Below are positions 1 through 11,696 of a stretch of 64,000 nucleotides of DNA, in pieces. Position 1 is the first letter of the stretch, and each line of letters starts with the position of its first letter. Position numbers and translations under genes: made by a program. The notes beneath the pieces were generated by a model. That model made no database searches and was not told the DNA's origin. It saw only the letters and a list, made by a program, of their open reading frames with translations. Source of the stretch: Gibbula magus (Eukaryota > Mollusca > Gastropoda > Trochida > Trochidae); assembly GCA_936450465.1 (NCBI GenBank), contig OW388297.1:48374130-48438129 (forward strand), in the 5' to 3' direction.

Positions 1-2050
1 ATTTCTGCATATTGACATGAATAGGACACAAGTGAAGGGGTTTCAACTGAAACATTACTGTACAGACTGTAGATTCTTAAACAGTAACGTATTTGTACTT
101 AATATTATGAATAATCTTAGATTGAAAACATGTTAGTTCACTACTCTGTGTACACCATGATTGGTATTTTTACACTGTGTCAGTATATTCTTTTTGAAAA
201 TATTCTTCCCATGTAAAACAACTGACTATAAGATAAATAGTTGCTTTTGTAAAATTTCCGGGATTCGGGATTCAAATTTAGTTTAAAACCGACGGCACAT
301 TGTTTGAGAAGATATAGCAATGGTAATGTAATTTCTGCCAACAGATGATATCATCGCTGATATTCGGTAAATGCTTCACATTTTCCCTGATTATGCCACT
401 GTATGTTGAGTCAGTTCTTAGCAAGTGCTTGATATCCTGCTATTGTATTCGTAGGCGTAAACTTTTATTGATAACAAATCTAATATTTATATTTAAATGA
501 ATCAAATAGAACAGTCTTCTATTGTGAATCAAATGTATTTTAGACTGCATTAGACTGTATTTAACATAATCCAATTTCCTGAAAATGAAATATGATAATG
601 TTTCATCTTGAATACCCATTGTTATTATATTCCTCCGTGTGTCCGCCCGTGCGTACTTGCGTGTGCCTGTCCGTCCGAAATCGTTTTTGGAGCATATCTC
701 AAAAGCTATATGACTTTGAAACTTCAAATTTAGAATGGAAGTAATCTAGATGGTGCTATTGTGCCTTTTAGCGGTCTCACTATCATGTTCTTAGTGTTCT
801 TCTGGTCAAACAGAAGAAGAATTTCACATATTGATAGTTTGTGATGCTTTTTCTGTCTGTCGAAAGAAGCATTTATATTGTATTTATGTCAATCCACAAA
901 CCATGTATAATCTCCTTAATTCTAATAATATTGATGTCTTAAATTCCGTTTCCATTTTTATAAAACATGTGATGTCCATTTTAAAATCCAGAGCAAAACC
1001 AATATCTATGTCACGTGATCTCAAGCTGTCATGACGAAACATCAACTGTACCTTGGGCCACTGTGCCTAAAATACCGAATAAACCTGTCTGTCTGTTTGT
1101 CGATTCCAAGGTCAAAATCATTTTTTAAATTTGACTATAAACCGTCCGATTTTTACGTCCATCTGTCCATCCTTGCGTGCGTACGGACGCACCCACGGAC
1201 GTCCTAGTGTTTATATAATTGTTTCCATCCTTTCCTCATTTTGATTCATTTCCATCCTATACTGAACGTGATTCATTTTAATTATATATTCATTTGGATT
1301 CATGAGATGGGTAGATGGTAGGACGGGTTCTTTAGGTAGTTTTTAACGTTGAAAGTTTTTCGGGCTTAGTGTTGTTTCCGGGGGATAAATAAATAACTAT
1401 ATGAATTAGAAACTTCAAAATTGGATGTTACCAATATGGTATTGTTGTGCATTTTAAACTCGACGGTTCAAATAATTTTAGAAATAGTTTAATGTGAAAA
1501 AATAATTGTTATTCATTGACTTGATCGACTAGATTATGTTTTCCAATTTATTAATATTTTATGACGGCGATCAAACTACAGGCTTGGGCATTGAGCTGTG
1601 CTTACTTTTGCTTTAAAACCGACCTTCACGAAAACTAATAAATCATAAAAGGTAACGTGCACGCAAATAGCTGGTATGGACAATAATCATTAGTTATTAG
1701 CAGAGAAAAAGACCTTTTTAAATTTCTGTTCCAACAAATATGTTCCTTTTGCCAAACGAAGTAAGACCGCGGAATTGTCCAACTAGCATACTAAATGATA
1801 ATGGACTGAAAATACACCCTTGAAGTACATAACTAAATGAAAAACAAACACTTTTACAACTGAAATTGTTGTACTGTTCGTATCGCCACGTAGTATCGTA
1901 TCTAAAATAGTGTTTATGGCAAGACTCTATTTTTCATTGGTATACAATATACGCCATACATCTCTGAAGATAATCAATTTCTGAAAGATGATATCGACCC
2001 TAAGACTTATCATATATTTTTGGGCGAACACATTATCATTACAACCCATA
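1..2050. other. Intron 1 of gene 1: duplicated intronic sequence without genes
   Basis: No coding signal is seen. 190-440 matches 36950-37240; 1215-1350 matches 39045-39230; 1600-1745 matches 40045-40165 in reverse orientation. Stretches near 600-680 and 1080-1210 are rich in GTCTGTCC/CGTGCGTAC-type short repeats. Confidence 0.6.
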
Positions 2051-5000
2051 ATAGAATGCAATTGGATCGTGATGGGTGTATAGATTGCAAATTGGTCATT
2101 ATGAGCATATAGAATGAAAATTGAGCATGGTGGGCCTTTAGAATGTAAGTGTTTCATGATTGGCATATAGAATACAAATTGATCATGATGAGCATATAGA
2201 ATGTAAATGGATCATGATGGGCATATAGAATGTAAATTGATCAGGATGAGCATAAACAATGCAAATTGATCATGATGGGCATAGAATGCAAATTGATCAT
2301 GATGAGCATATAGAATGCAAATTGATCACGATGAGCATATACAATGCAAATTGATCATGATGGGCATACAGAATGCAAATTGATCATGGTAAACATGTAC
2401 AATGCAAATTGATCATGATGAGCATATACATTTTAAATGGATCACGATGAGAATACAGAATGTAAATGGATCATGATGGGCATATAGAATGTAAATGGAT
2501 CATGATGGGCATATACAATGCAAATTGATCATGAAGGGCGTATGCAATGCAAATTGATCATGATGGGCATACAGAATGCAAATTGATCATGGTAAACATG
2601 TACAATGCAAATTGATCATGATGAGCATATACATTTTAAATGGATCACGATGAGAATACAGAATGTAAATGGATCATGATGGGCATATAGAATGTAAATG
2701 GATCATGATGGGCATATACAATGCAAATTGATCATGAAGGGCGTATACAATGCAAATTGATCATGATGGGCATATACAATGCAAATTGATCATGAAGGGC
2801 GTATACAATGCAAATTGATCATGATGAGCATATAGAATGCAAATTGATCATGATGAGCATATAGAATGCAAATTGATCACGATGAGCATATACAATGCAA
2901 ATTGATCATGATGGGCATACAGAATGCAAATTGATCATGGTAAACATGTACAATGCAAATTGATCATGATGAGCATATACATTTTAAATGGATCACGATG
3001 AGAATACAGAATGTAAATGGATCATGATGGGCATATAGAATGTAAATGGATCATGATGGGCATATACAATGCAAATTGATCATGAAGGGCGTATACAATG
3101 CAAATTGATCATGATGGGCATATACAATGCAAATTGATCATGAAGGGCGTATACAATGCAAATTGATCATGATGAGCATATAGAATGTAAATTGATCAAG
3201 ATGAGCATATAGAATGTAAATGGATCATGATGGGCATATACAATGCAAATTGATCATGATGGGCATATACAATGCAAATTGATCATGAAGGGCGTATACA
3301 ATGCAAATTGATCATGGTGGGCATATAGAATGCAAATTGATCATGATGGGCATATACAATGCAAATTAATTATGATGGGCATATACAATGCAAATTGATC
3401 ATGCTGGGCGTATACAATGCAAATTGATCACGATGAGCATATACAATGCAAATTAATTATGATGGGCATATACAATGCAAATTGATCATGCTGGGTGTAT
3501 ACAATTCAAATTGATCATGATGGGCATATAGAATGCAAATTTATCATGATGAGCATACAGAATTTAAATGGATCACGATGGGCATATAGAATGCAAATTG
3601 ATCACGATGGGCATATCCAATGCAAATTAATTATGATGGGCATATAGAATACAATTTGATCACGATGAGCATATAGAATGCAAATTGATCTCGATGAGCA
3701 TATAGAATGCAAATTGATCATGATGGGCATATAGAATGCAAATTTATCATGATGACCATATTGAATGCAAATTGATCTCGATGAGCATATACAGTGCAAA
3801 TTGATCACGATGAGCATAAACAATGCAAAATGATCACCATGAGCATATAGAATGCAAATTGATCACGAGGAGCATATAGAATGCAAATTGATCACGATGA
3901 GCATATAGAATGCAAATTGATCTCGATGAGCATATACAATGCAAATTAATTATGATGGGCATATAGAATGCAAATTGATCATGCTGGGCGTATACAATGC
4001 AAATAGATCACGATGGGCATATAGAATGCAAATTGATCTCGATGAGCATATACAATGCAAATTGATCACGATGAGCATAAACAATGCAAATTGATCATGA
4101 TGAGCATATAGAATGCAAATTGATCACTAGGAGCATATAGAATGCAAATTGATCACGATGAGCATATAGAATGCAAATTGATCATGATGAGCATATAGAA
4201 TGCAAATTGATCACGATGAGCATATACAATGCAAATTGATCATGAAGAGCATATACAATGCAAATTGATCATGATGAGCATATACAATGCAAATTGATCA
4301 TGATGAGCATGATGGGATGCAATTTGAGCATGATGGGCATATAGAATGCAAATTGATCACGATGAGCATATACAATGCAAATTGATCATGATGAGCATAT
4401 AGAATGCAAATTGATCATGATGAGCATATAGAATGCAAATTGATCACGATGAGCATATACAATGCAAATTGATCACGATGAGCATATAGAATGCAAATAG
4501 ATCACGATGGGCATAAACAATGCAAATTAATTATGATGGGCATATAGAATGCAAATTGATCTCGATGAGCATATAGAATGCAAATAGATCACGATGGGCA
4601 TAAACAAAGCAAATTAATTATGATGGGCATATAGAATGCAAATTGATCTCGATGAGCATATAGAATGCAAATAGATCACGATTGGCATAAACAATGCAAA
4701 TTGATCATGATGAGCATATAAAATGCAAAATGATCTCGATGAGCATATGCAATGCAAATTAATTATGATGAGGATATAGAATGCAAATTGATCACGATGA
4801 GCATATAGAATGCAAATTGATCATGATGAGCATATAGAATGCAAATTGATCTCGATGAGCATAAACAATGCAAATTAATTATGATGGTCATATAGAAAGG
4901 AAATTGATCTCGATGAGCATATAGAATGCAAATTGATCATGATGAGCATATAGAATGCAAATTGATCACGATGGGCATATCCAATGCAAATTAATTATGA

Positions 5001-7225
5001 TGGGCATATAGAATACAATTTGATCACGATGAGCATATAGAATGCAAATTGATCTCGATGAGCATATAGAATGCAAATTGATCATGATGGGCATATAGAA
5101 TGCAAATTTATCATGATGACCATATTGAATGCAAATTGATCTCGATGAGCATATACAGTGCAAATTGATCACGATGAGCATAAACAATGCAAAATGATCA
5201 CCATGAGCATATAGAATGCAAATTGATCACGAGGAGCATATAGAATGCAAATTGATCACGATGAGCATATAGAATGCAAATTGATCTTGGTGAGCATATA
5301 CAATGCAAATTAATTATGATGGGCATATAGAATGCAAATTGATCATGCTGGGCGTATACAATGCAAATAGATCACGATGGGCATATAGAATGCAAATTGA
5401 TCTCGATGAGCATATACAATGCAAATTGATCACGATGAGCATAAACAATGCAAATTGATCATGATGAGCATATAGAATGCAAATTGATCACTAGGAGCAT
5501 ATAGAATGCAAATTGATCACGATGAGCATATAGAATGCAAATTGATCATGATGAGCATATAGAATGCAAATTGATCACGATGAGCATATACAATGCAAAT
5601 TGACCATGATGAGCATATACAATGCAAATTGATCATGATGAGCATATCCAATGCAAATTGATCATGATGAGCATGATGGGATGCAATTTGAGCATGATAG
5701 GCATATAGAATGCAAATTGATCACGATGAGCATATACAATGCAAATTGATCATGATGAGCATATAGAATGCAAATTGATCATGATGAGCATATAGAATGC
5801 AAATTGATCACGATGAGCATATACAATGCAAATTGATCACGATGAGCATATAGAATGCAAATAGATCACGATGGGCATAAACAATGCAAATTAATTATGA
5901 TGGGCATATAGATTGCAAATTGATCTCGATGAGCATATAGAATGCAAATAGATCACGATGGGCATAAACAAAGCAAATTAATTATGATGGGCATATAGAA
6001 TGCAAATTGATCTCGATGAGCATATAGAATGCAAATAGATCACGATTGGCATAAACAATGCAAATTGATCATGATGAGCATATAAAATGCAAAATGATCT
6101 CGATGAGCATATGCAATGCAAATTAATTATGATGAGGATATAGAATGCAAATTGATCACGATGAGCATATAGAATGCAAATTGATCATGATGAGCATATA
6201 GAATGCAAATTGATCTCGATGAGCATAAACAATGCAAATTAATTATGATGGTCATATAGAAAGGAAATTGATCTCGATGAGCATATAGAATGCAAATTGA
6301 TCATGATGAGCATATAGAATGCAAATTGATCTCGATGAGCATATACAATGCAAATTGATCATGATGAGCATATAGAATGCAAATTGATCACAATGAGCAT
6401 ATAGAATGCAAATTGATCTCGATGACCATATAGAATGCAAATTATTCAACATGAGCATATAGAATGCAAATTGATCTCGATGAGCATATACAATGCAAAT
6501 TGATCACGATGAGCATAAACAATGGAAATTGATCATGATGAGCATATAGAATGGAAATTGATCTCGATGAGCATATAGAATGCAAATTGATCTCGATGAG
6601 CTTATAGAATGCAAATTGATCATGATGAGCATTCAGAAAGCAAATTGATCATGATGAGTATAGAGAATGCAAATTGATCATGATGAGTATATAGAATGCA
6701 AATTGATCATGATGATCATATACAAAGCAAATTGATCATGATGAGCATGTAGAAAGCAAATTGATCATGATGAGCATATAGAAAGCAAATTGATCATGAT
6801 GAGCATATAGAATCCAAATTGATCACGATAAGCGTATAAAATGCAAATTTATCATGACGAGCATATTGAATGTAAATTGATCATGAAGGGCATATAGAAA
6901 GCAAATTGATCATGATGAGCGTATAGAATGCAAATTGATCATGAGAGGCATATAGAATGCAAATTGATCATGATGGGTATATAGAAAGCAAATTGATCAT
7001 GATGAGCATATAGAAAGCAAATTGATCATGATGTGCATACAGAATGCAATTATATCATATTTAGCAAATAGAATGCAAATTGATCATGATGGGCATATAG
7101 AATCAAAATAGATCATAAGGAGCATACATAAAGCTAATTGATCATGATGAGCAAATAGAATGCAAATTGATCCTGGTTGGCATAATGAATGCAAATTGAT
7201 CATGATGAGCATATAAAATGAAAAT
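2050..7225. repeat. 29-bp satellite array 1, in intron 1 of gene 1
   Basis: About 175 tandem copies of a 29-bp unit. On the plus strand each unit holds the octamer ATGCAAAT, then TGATCA, then GATGAGCATAT and a link AGA or ACA. Variants alter mainly the GATCATG core (GATCACG, GATCTCG, AATTATG). Higher-order repeats are plain: a block starting near 3602 recurs near 4966 (1364 bp, about 47 units), and a variant containing GGTAAACATGTAC recurs at 2388, 2591 and 2939 (203 and 348 bp, 7 and 12 units). Open stretches on the minus strand arise from stop-free variants and are not genes. The left edge is diverged and the right edge abuts the sequence GGGGTCACACATGCC. Confidence 0.95.
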
Positions 7226-7309
7226 GTCTTTATAAGGGGTCACACATGCCCAAATAAACAATTGATAATCCCCACTGGATAAATAATCTCTACACAAAAG
7301 AATCCCTTT

Positions 7310-7570
7310 TAAGATATTGAGTATAGGATGGAAGGAATCATATTGAATTGAGGGTGGAAGTGAACTCTAATGAGTATAATATCGAAATGAATCCTTATGA
7401 GGATAGAATGGAAGTAGTTCATGATGGGCATATGCGGTGGACAAGAAACATAATCTGTATAGGATGGAAATGAATCCTAATTGAAAAAGGGTGGAAACGA
7501 ATCCTCATGCATACAGGATGGAAATGAATCCTAAAGAGTTTAGGATAGAAATGAACCCTGATTAAAATAG
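7310..7570. repeat. 27-bp minisatellite to the right of array 1
   Basis: Diverged units with GAATCCTAATGAGTATAGGA-type cores lying between array 1 and exon 1 of gene 1. The matching block next to gene 2 is 51540-51850. Confidence 0.7.
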
Positions 7571-7718
7571 GTTGTAAATGAATCGTAATGTACTGATGAA
7601 TGACACGAGATGCCCGAATTTTGATCTGTCCTATTCTGCATCTTCTGGTTGTTCTACACGCAACATTTTCTTTTCGAAAACAGTGAAACAGTTCAATAAT
7701 TTGATGAAAGAAACTTAC

Positions 7719-8022
7719 GATCACGTTTCCAGTTTCCTTCTTCCTTCAAACCTACTGTATGTTTGGTTAGTTGCTGTGAGTGCATCGTACATCTCTCGTC
7801 CTCATCTTTGTAGGAGAAAGACCAACACTGTGGATTCTGATGGCACAGAACTCCACAGCGTATTATGCTCATCACTATATGTTCGACTACATCAGATTCA
7901 GAATCCACAGTCGTTCCTTCATATTCTAACTGCTTTTCTTTCTTAAAGATTGAAACGAAAATTGAATTGGATATCGTCAGGAATATCAAGCAAAACAATA
8001 CAAACTTTGGACATGGTAACAT
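7719..8022 (-). CDS. Gene 1 exon 1: signal peptide plus PAN/apple-like module (partial gene)
   Basis: Paralogue of the gene 2 first exon, encoding residues 1-101 plus one base with the same donor, C|GTAAGT. It keeps the hydrophobic leader (FVLFCLIFL) and all PAN cysteines (C56, C60, C66, C78). It is one residue shorter: a Gln in a Lys/Gln stretch is missing. By hand comparison with gene 2, 16 codons differ in amino acid and only 4 are silent. Intron 1 then runs into the 29-bp satellite and off the left edge, so the sushi and galectin exons of this gene are expected to the left of the window. The upstream flank is shared with gene 2 for about 4.8 kb. No frameshift or stop interrupts the exon. 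Confidence 0.75.
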
Positions 8023-8104
8023 GTCTCCTTCCTCGATAAGGTTTCAGAGATCTGAATGGTACTCTTGTTCAAATGTCACTTGTTAGAGTAAAAAATGAAT
8101 GATA

Positions 8105-8114
8105 CATAATATAT
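8105..8114 (-). promoter_or_regulatory. Possible TATA-like element upstream of gene 1
   Basis: ATATATTATG on the minus strand, about 85 bases before the ATG. It is unchanged at the same place before gene 2. A TATA-like string in AT-rich DNA is weak evidence. Confidence 0.22.
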
Positions 8115-8469
8115 GTTTCCGTTGTGTTCAGCGACCTTATGACGATAATGAAATCGAAGTAATTTTCGCTTCATCAAAAAGAATGTGAAACTTCAATTAA
8201 CATATACGTCAGTCAATACATAACGACTTGCCAAACTATCTGATTTAAACATAAACTCGTGAAAATAGACCTCCTGAATGAAGGTTAAAATTGGACATCC
8301 AAGGAAATATGGCTGTACGGGGTCATTACTGGTTTGATACTGGCTCAATTATCGAAAGCATCCTTAAATGTACAAACTATATTATGCTTGGATTGTCACA
8401 TAAATAGGTATAATTATTATTTAAATTGCATACATATTTAAGGAGTTATATTCCCCATGATTTAGCTGT

Positions 8470-9020
8470 CAGAAGGTAAATCTACAATTTATAACCCACA
8501 TTGACCAATGTGTCTGCACATCAGTTTTTCGAGTTTTAGTTCTATCGAGTTAGACAACAAAAAAAAGCTTTAAGGGTGCATCCAGGTCTGCAATTTTAAA
8601 TCCCCATTGGCTAAATAGAAAGTATACAACATTTCAAGTTTTAAGCCTTTTCGTTCTAGAAAAAGAGATAAAAAAATAATCGTTTAGGTCACGGCCAGTG
8701 ATACTCTTATTTGGGGCCACAGTGTCACCAAATCTATAAATTATAATCCCCCCCCCCCCCCCCCCCCCATTGGCCTTTGCGTTCTGGAGAAGAAGATTAA
8801 AATATTTATTATCAGGTAATTGCCTGTGAGGCATTTATTTTGGGTCACACATTCCAAAATAAACAATGTTTAATCCCCATTGGCTAAAAAGTCTGCACGC
8901 AAAGTTTCAGTTTTCATTTGCCTTTTCGATCTAGAAAAGAATATGAAAATAAGTTTTAGGTCATGGCCTGTGAGGCCCAACACAAATCTTCAATTTATAA
9001 TCCCCATTGGCAAAGAAGTC
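8470..9020. repeat. Degenerate tandem repeat of about 130 bp, left copy
   Basis: Four or five diverged units share AATCCCCATTGGCTAAA, then CGTTCTAGAAAA, then GGTCATGGCCTGTGAGGC. A partial unit also lies at the satellite edge (7233-7290). The paralogous block is 52800-53290. A 21-C run replaces the CCCC of one unit at 8748-8768. Confidence 0.7.
8748..8768. repeat. Poly-C tract (21 C)
   Basis: An uninterrupted homopolymer expanded from a CCCC/CCCCC found in sister repeat units and in the duplicate copy. Confidence 0.9.
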
Positions 9021-9581
9021 GAAGCAGCTTTACGGATGGATGGATGGATGCAGGACACCATGCCCATTGTGCTTTCAGGCCTGATGACTTAGAAACTGAA
9101 CTTATGTGTCACATCAGTTTGAAACAGACAATAACCCAATGGGAGAATGCTGCAGTCAAATATGTTTGCAACAACATTATGCATAATTAAATACACTGTC
9201 ATAAATACTATTCATTGCTTGCAAAGCGTTTTTTTAAAGAATATTTGTGATGAACACATACAATGTGTGTAAATGAAACTTTGATACTTTGCATTCATTT
9301 GTTACATAATATTTAAATTGTTAGGCCAGTATACATTTAATTAAAATAAATATATAATATATTTCAATAACATTTTGTTTACTTTTGATAAAGGGAATTG
9401 GATTGGCAGAGGACCACACCGTTGATGTTAACAAATGGAATATTATCAAGTTTAAATCAACCATTATGGCACCATCATACTTTTCCTGGGGTAGGCTCTA
9501 TCCGCAGAATAAATATTCATCATACTCGTTCACAATATCATGTAAGCGAGCTGACTTATGATTTTTTAAATATTGGCATCA

Positions 9582-9837
9582 TGTCAGATTGAATGAGCTG
9601 ATTTATATAAATTGAAACAATCACTTCATGTTAAGTGCTGTTTATATGATGAACACAGAAAGGAAATGTTTAACCTTTTAGAATTACATGTACATGATAA
9701 TGATATACATGTCAGATTGAATGAGCTGATTTATATAAATTGAAACAATCACTTCATGTTAAGTGCTGTTTATATGATGAAAACAGAAAGGAAATGTTTA
9801 ACCTTTTAGAATTACATGTACATGAGAATGATATACA
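9582..9837. repeat. 128-bp tandem duplication
   Basis: Two adjacent, almost identical copies beginning TGTCAGATTGAATGAGCTG, at 9582 and 9710. The paralogous region near 53860 holds one copy, so the duplication arose after the segmental event or was lost there. Confidence 0.85.
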
Positions 9838-9948
9838 TTTAGGTGTACTTATAACAGAATTGTCAGCAGTATATTTCTAAGCGCGTACATAAAGGGATGA
9901 TACTGTTGATCTGTCATTAATTATGCAGCGTAACTCATAAATATGTAA

Positions 9949-10175
9949 AAGGGACACTGCGTCGAAGATAAATATGAGATCAGACTTACCTACTTTTGCT
10001 GTTTAATGTGTCTGGTAACGAGTCACAGATCCCCAATTTCAGACAATTGAAGTAATTAGTAATAAAAACTACTACATGTTAACAGTGAAGCGAAGTGTAA
10101 CTCGTTAGCAGGCACGTTAATCAGCATAGGTAGATAAAAGTTAGATTCATTTTTATCCTCGACGCAGTGTCCCTT
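9949..10175. mobile_element. MITE of 227 bp, left copy
   Basis: Terminal inverted repeats begin AAGGGACACTGCGTCGA and end in its complement; both flanks read TAA, consistent with a 3-bp target duplication as in PIF/Harbinger elements. The same insertion is at 54092-54318, so it predates the duplication. Confidence 0.7.
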
Positions 10176-10337
10176 TAATGTAGGCAAGACCTACGGGTTA
10201 GAAAGATAGAGGGACTCATTAGAGAGTGGATCGACATCTATTCATCTATCGATGTTCATTTAGTGGAAAACAAAGGGATAGATGACACCAGCCCAAATGT
10301 TCTACAGTATACAGACATACAGGCCAGTTTATATTAT

Positions 10338-10445
10338 TTACATACTCTAGTTGATAACTCACCGTAGCCAACTGAGTTCCTCACAATAAATCACTCGACC
10401 AGATATACCACTGACAAATAAAGATAGTTACCTCCCCCATTATAT
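10338..10445. repeat. Solo terminal repeat related to the 37.3-kb DIRS-like element
   Basis: About 100 bp starting GTTGATAACTCACCGTAG and ending GTTACCTCCC matches the inverted terminal repeats at 37317 and 38886. No internal element follows. Confidence 0.65.
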
Positions 10446-10640
10446 GTCCCCTGTTACGACGTAAGATGTAATAAACGCGGTAAGATGTAATAACTGCGGT
10501 AAATTGTTATAAAAACGCAGTAAGATGTAATAAACATAAGTGCTGTAAATTGTAATAGGGAGTGTTGTAAATTGTTCAGATCAAAAGTGCGGTAAATTGT
10601 AATACGATGTGCGGTAAATTGTAATGACATCAGTGTGGAA
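10440..10640. repeat. Short irregular repeats of a GCGGTAAATTGTAATA motif
   Basis: About eight copies of GCGGTAA(A/G)(T/A)TGTAATA at uneven spacing. The paralogous set is at 54600-54750 with fewer copies. Function unknown. Confidence 0.6.
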
Positions 10641-11456
10641 GTTTTTGATATAGATAGTTATAGCTTGTGAGTAGAATACGCCAAATAAAACAAACTGATT
10701 ATTTCGATAATTTATTGACAAATTGTTTAGTTTGAAAGTGATGTATATCAATGTTTTCTGTACATTATACACATATGTTTTGTTATAATTATGTTTATAT
10801 CATTATAATTTCGAGGTTTTGAATTTACACATATTCCCGAATTTTGATTGGTCGAGAGCACGGCCATGTGATCACAATTTACAAGTTTATTTCGTTGGAA
10901 CTCAAAAATCGTTCATACATGTGTGAACCTTTTTAAAGGCATGTGGACGTTGACGGAATTACGCTCTCAGTTCTGTGGCAGCTCCTCTCTCGCTGTAATA
11001 AATCTTGTTTTAGTATTTTTTAAGATAATTTTTTACAAATTTCTGACTTGAATTGAATATATTCCTTAACATTCATTCTTTTCACGTGCAAGCGCCGTCG
11101 ATATAACATAGATACTCAACTTTCTATACATAATAGACGAAACGATCATTCAAAGTTGGTTGTAGTTTCTTAATACGAGAGGAATTTGATAACATTTACT
11201 TTGTTGCTAAATATATGTCAATAATTGACCTTGATTAGGTGTATTATCTTCGAAATTGTGATGCTTTTTTGGAAGTATTTATCTTCGTGTCGGCACTTTT
11301 TCAAAGAATTTGTTACCGTGTGATCATGTTTAACTTTCTTTTTGGCACAATGAAATTAAAACTTACTATTTTTTCTTTTGAAAACATATACCAATATACA
11401 CCATCGCGAAGTTGAGAATATTTTAAATAAAAACTTCAGTTGGAAATCATAAGAAT

Positions 11457-11655
11457 TGAATGTCAGTTTGCGTGTTTGCAATTATGAATTAAGCGAGTTT
11501 GCTTGACATCGTTCATTTTTCAATATTTTCCAACTTTACACATATACCAGAATTTTGATTGGTTGAGAGTTCACTTCGCTCACAAGAGTTTGAATGAGGC
11601 TTTGACATCGTTCATTTCTATTGCAAACACACAAACTGACAATTAATTCTTAATT
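11457..11655. mobile_element. Small inverted-repeat element (MITE-like), left copy
   Basis: It opens with GTCAGTTTGCGTGTTTGCAA and closes with TTGCAAACACACAAACTGAC. The right copy at 55617-55826 preserves longer arms (about 65 bp), so this copy has lost part of its left arm. Confidence 0.5.
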
Positions 11656-11696
11656 AACTCTCTTCTTCTCAAGTCTCTTAAATTACAAATATAAAA

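Noticed and set aside
3602..6458. Open frames of 65-130 codons with repeating NLHSICSS/ILYAHHDQF-type residues in the satellites (also 42438-49222)
   Set aside because: They are stop-free chance readings of a 29-bp repeat. As 29 is not a multiple of 3, the frame cycles, and the consensus unit has a TGA in one phase. They persist only where local variants remove it.
2050..7225. CRISPR-like array because the repeat period is 29 bp
   Set aside because: Units are contiguous with no unique spacers, and the genome is animal.
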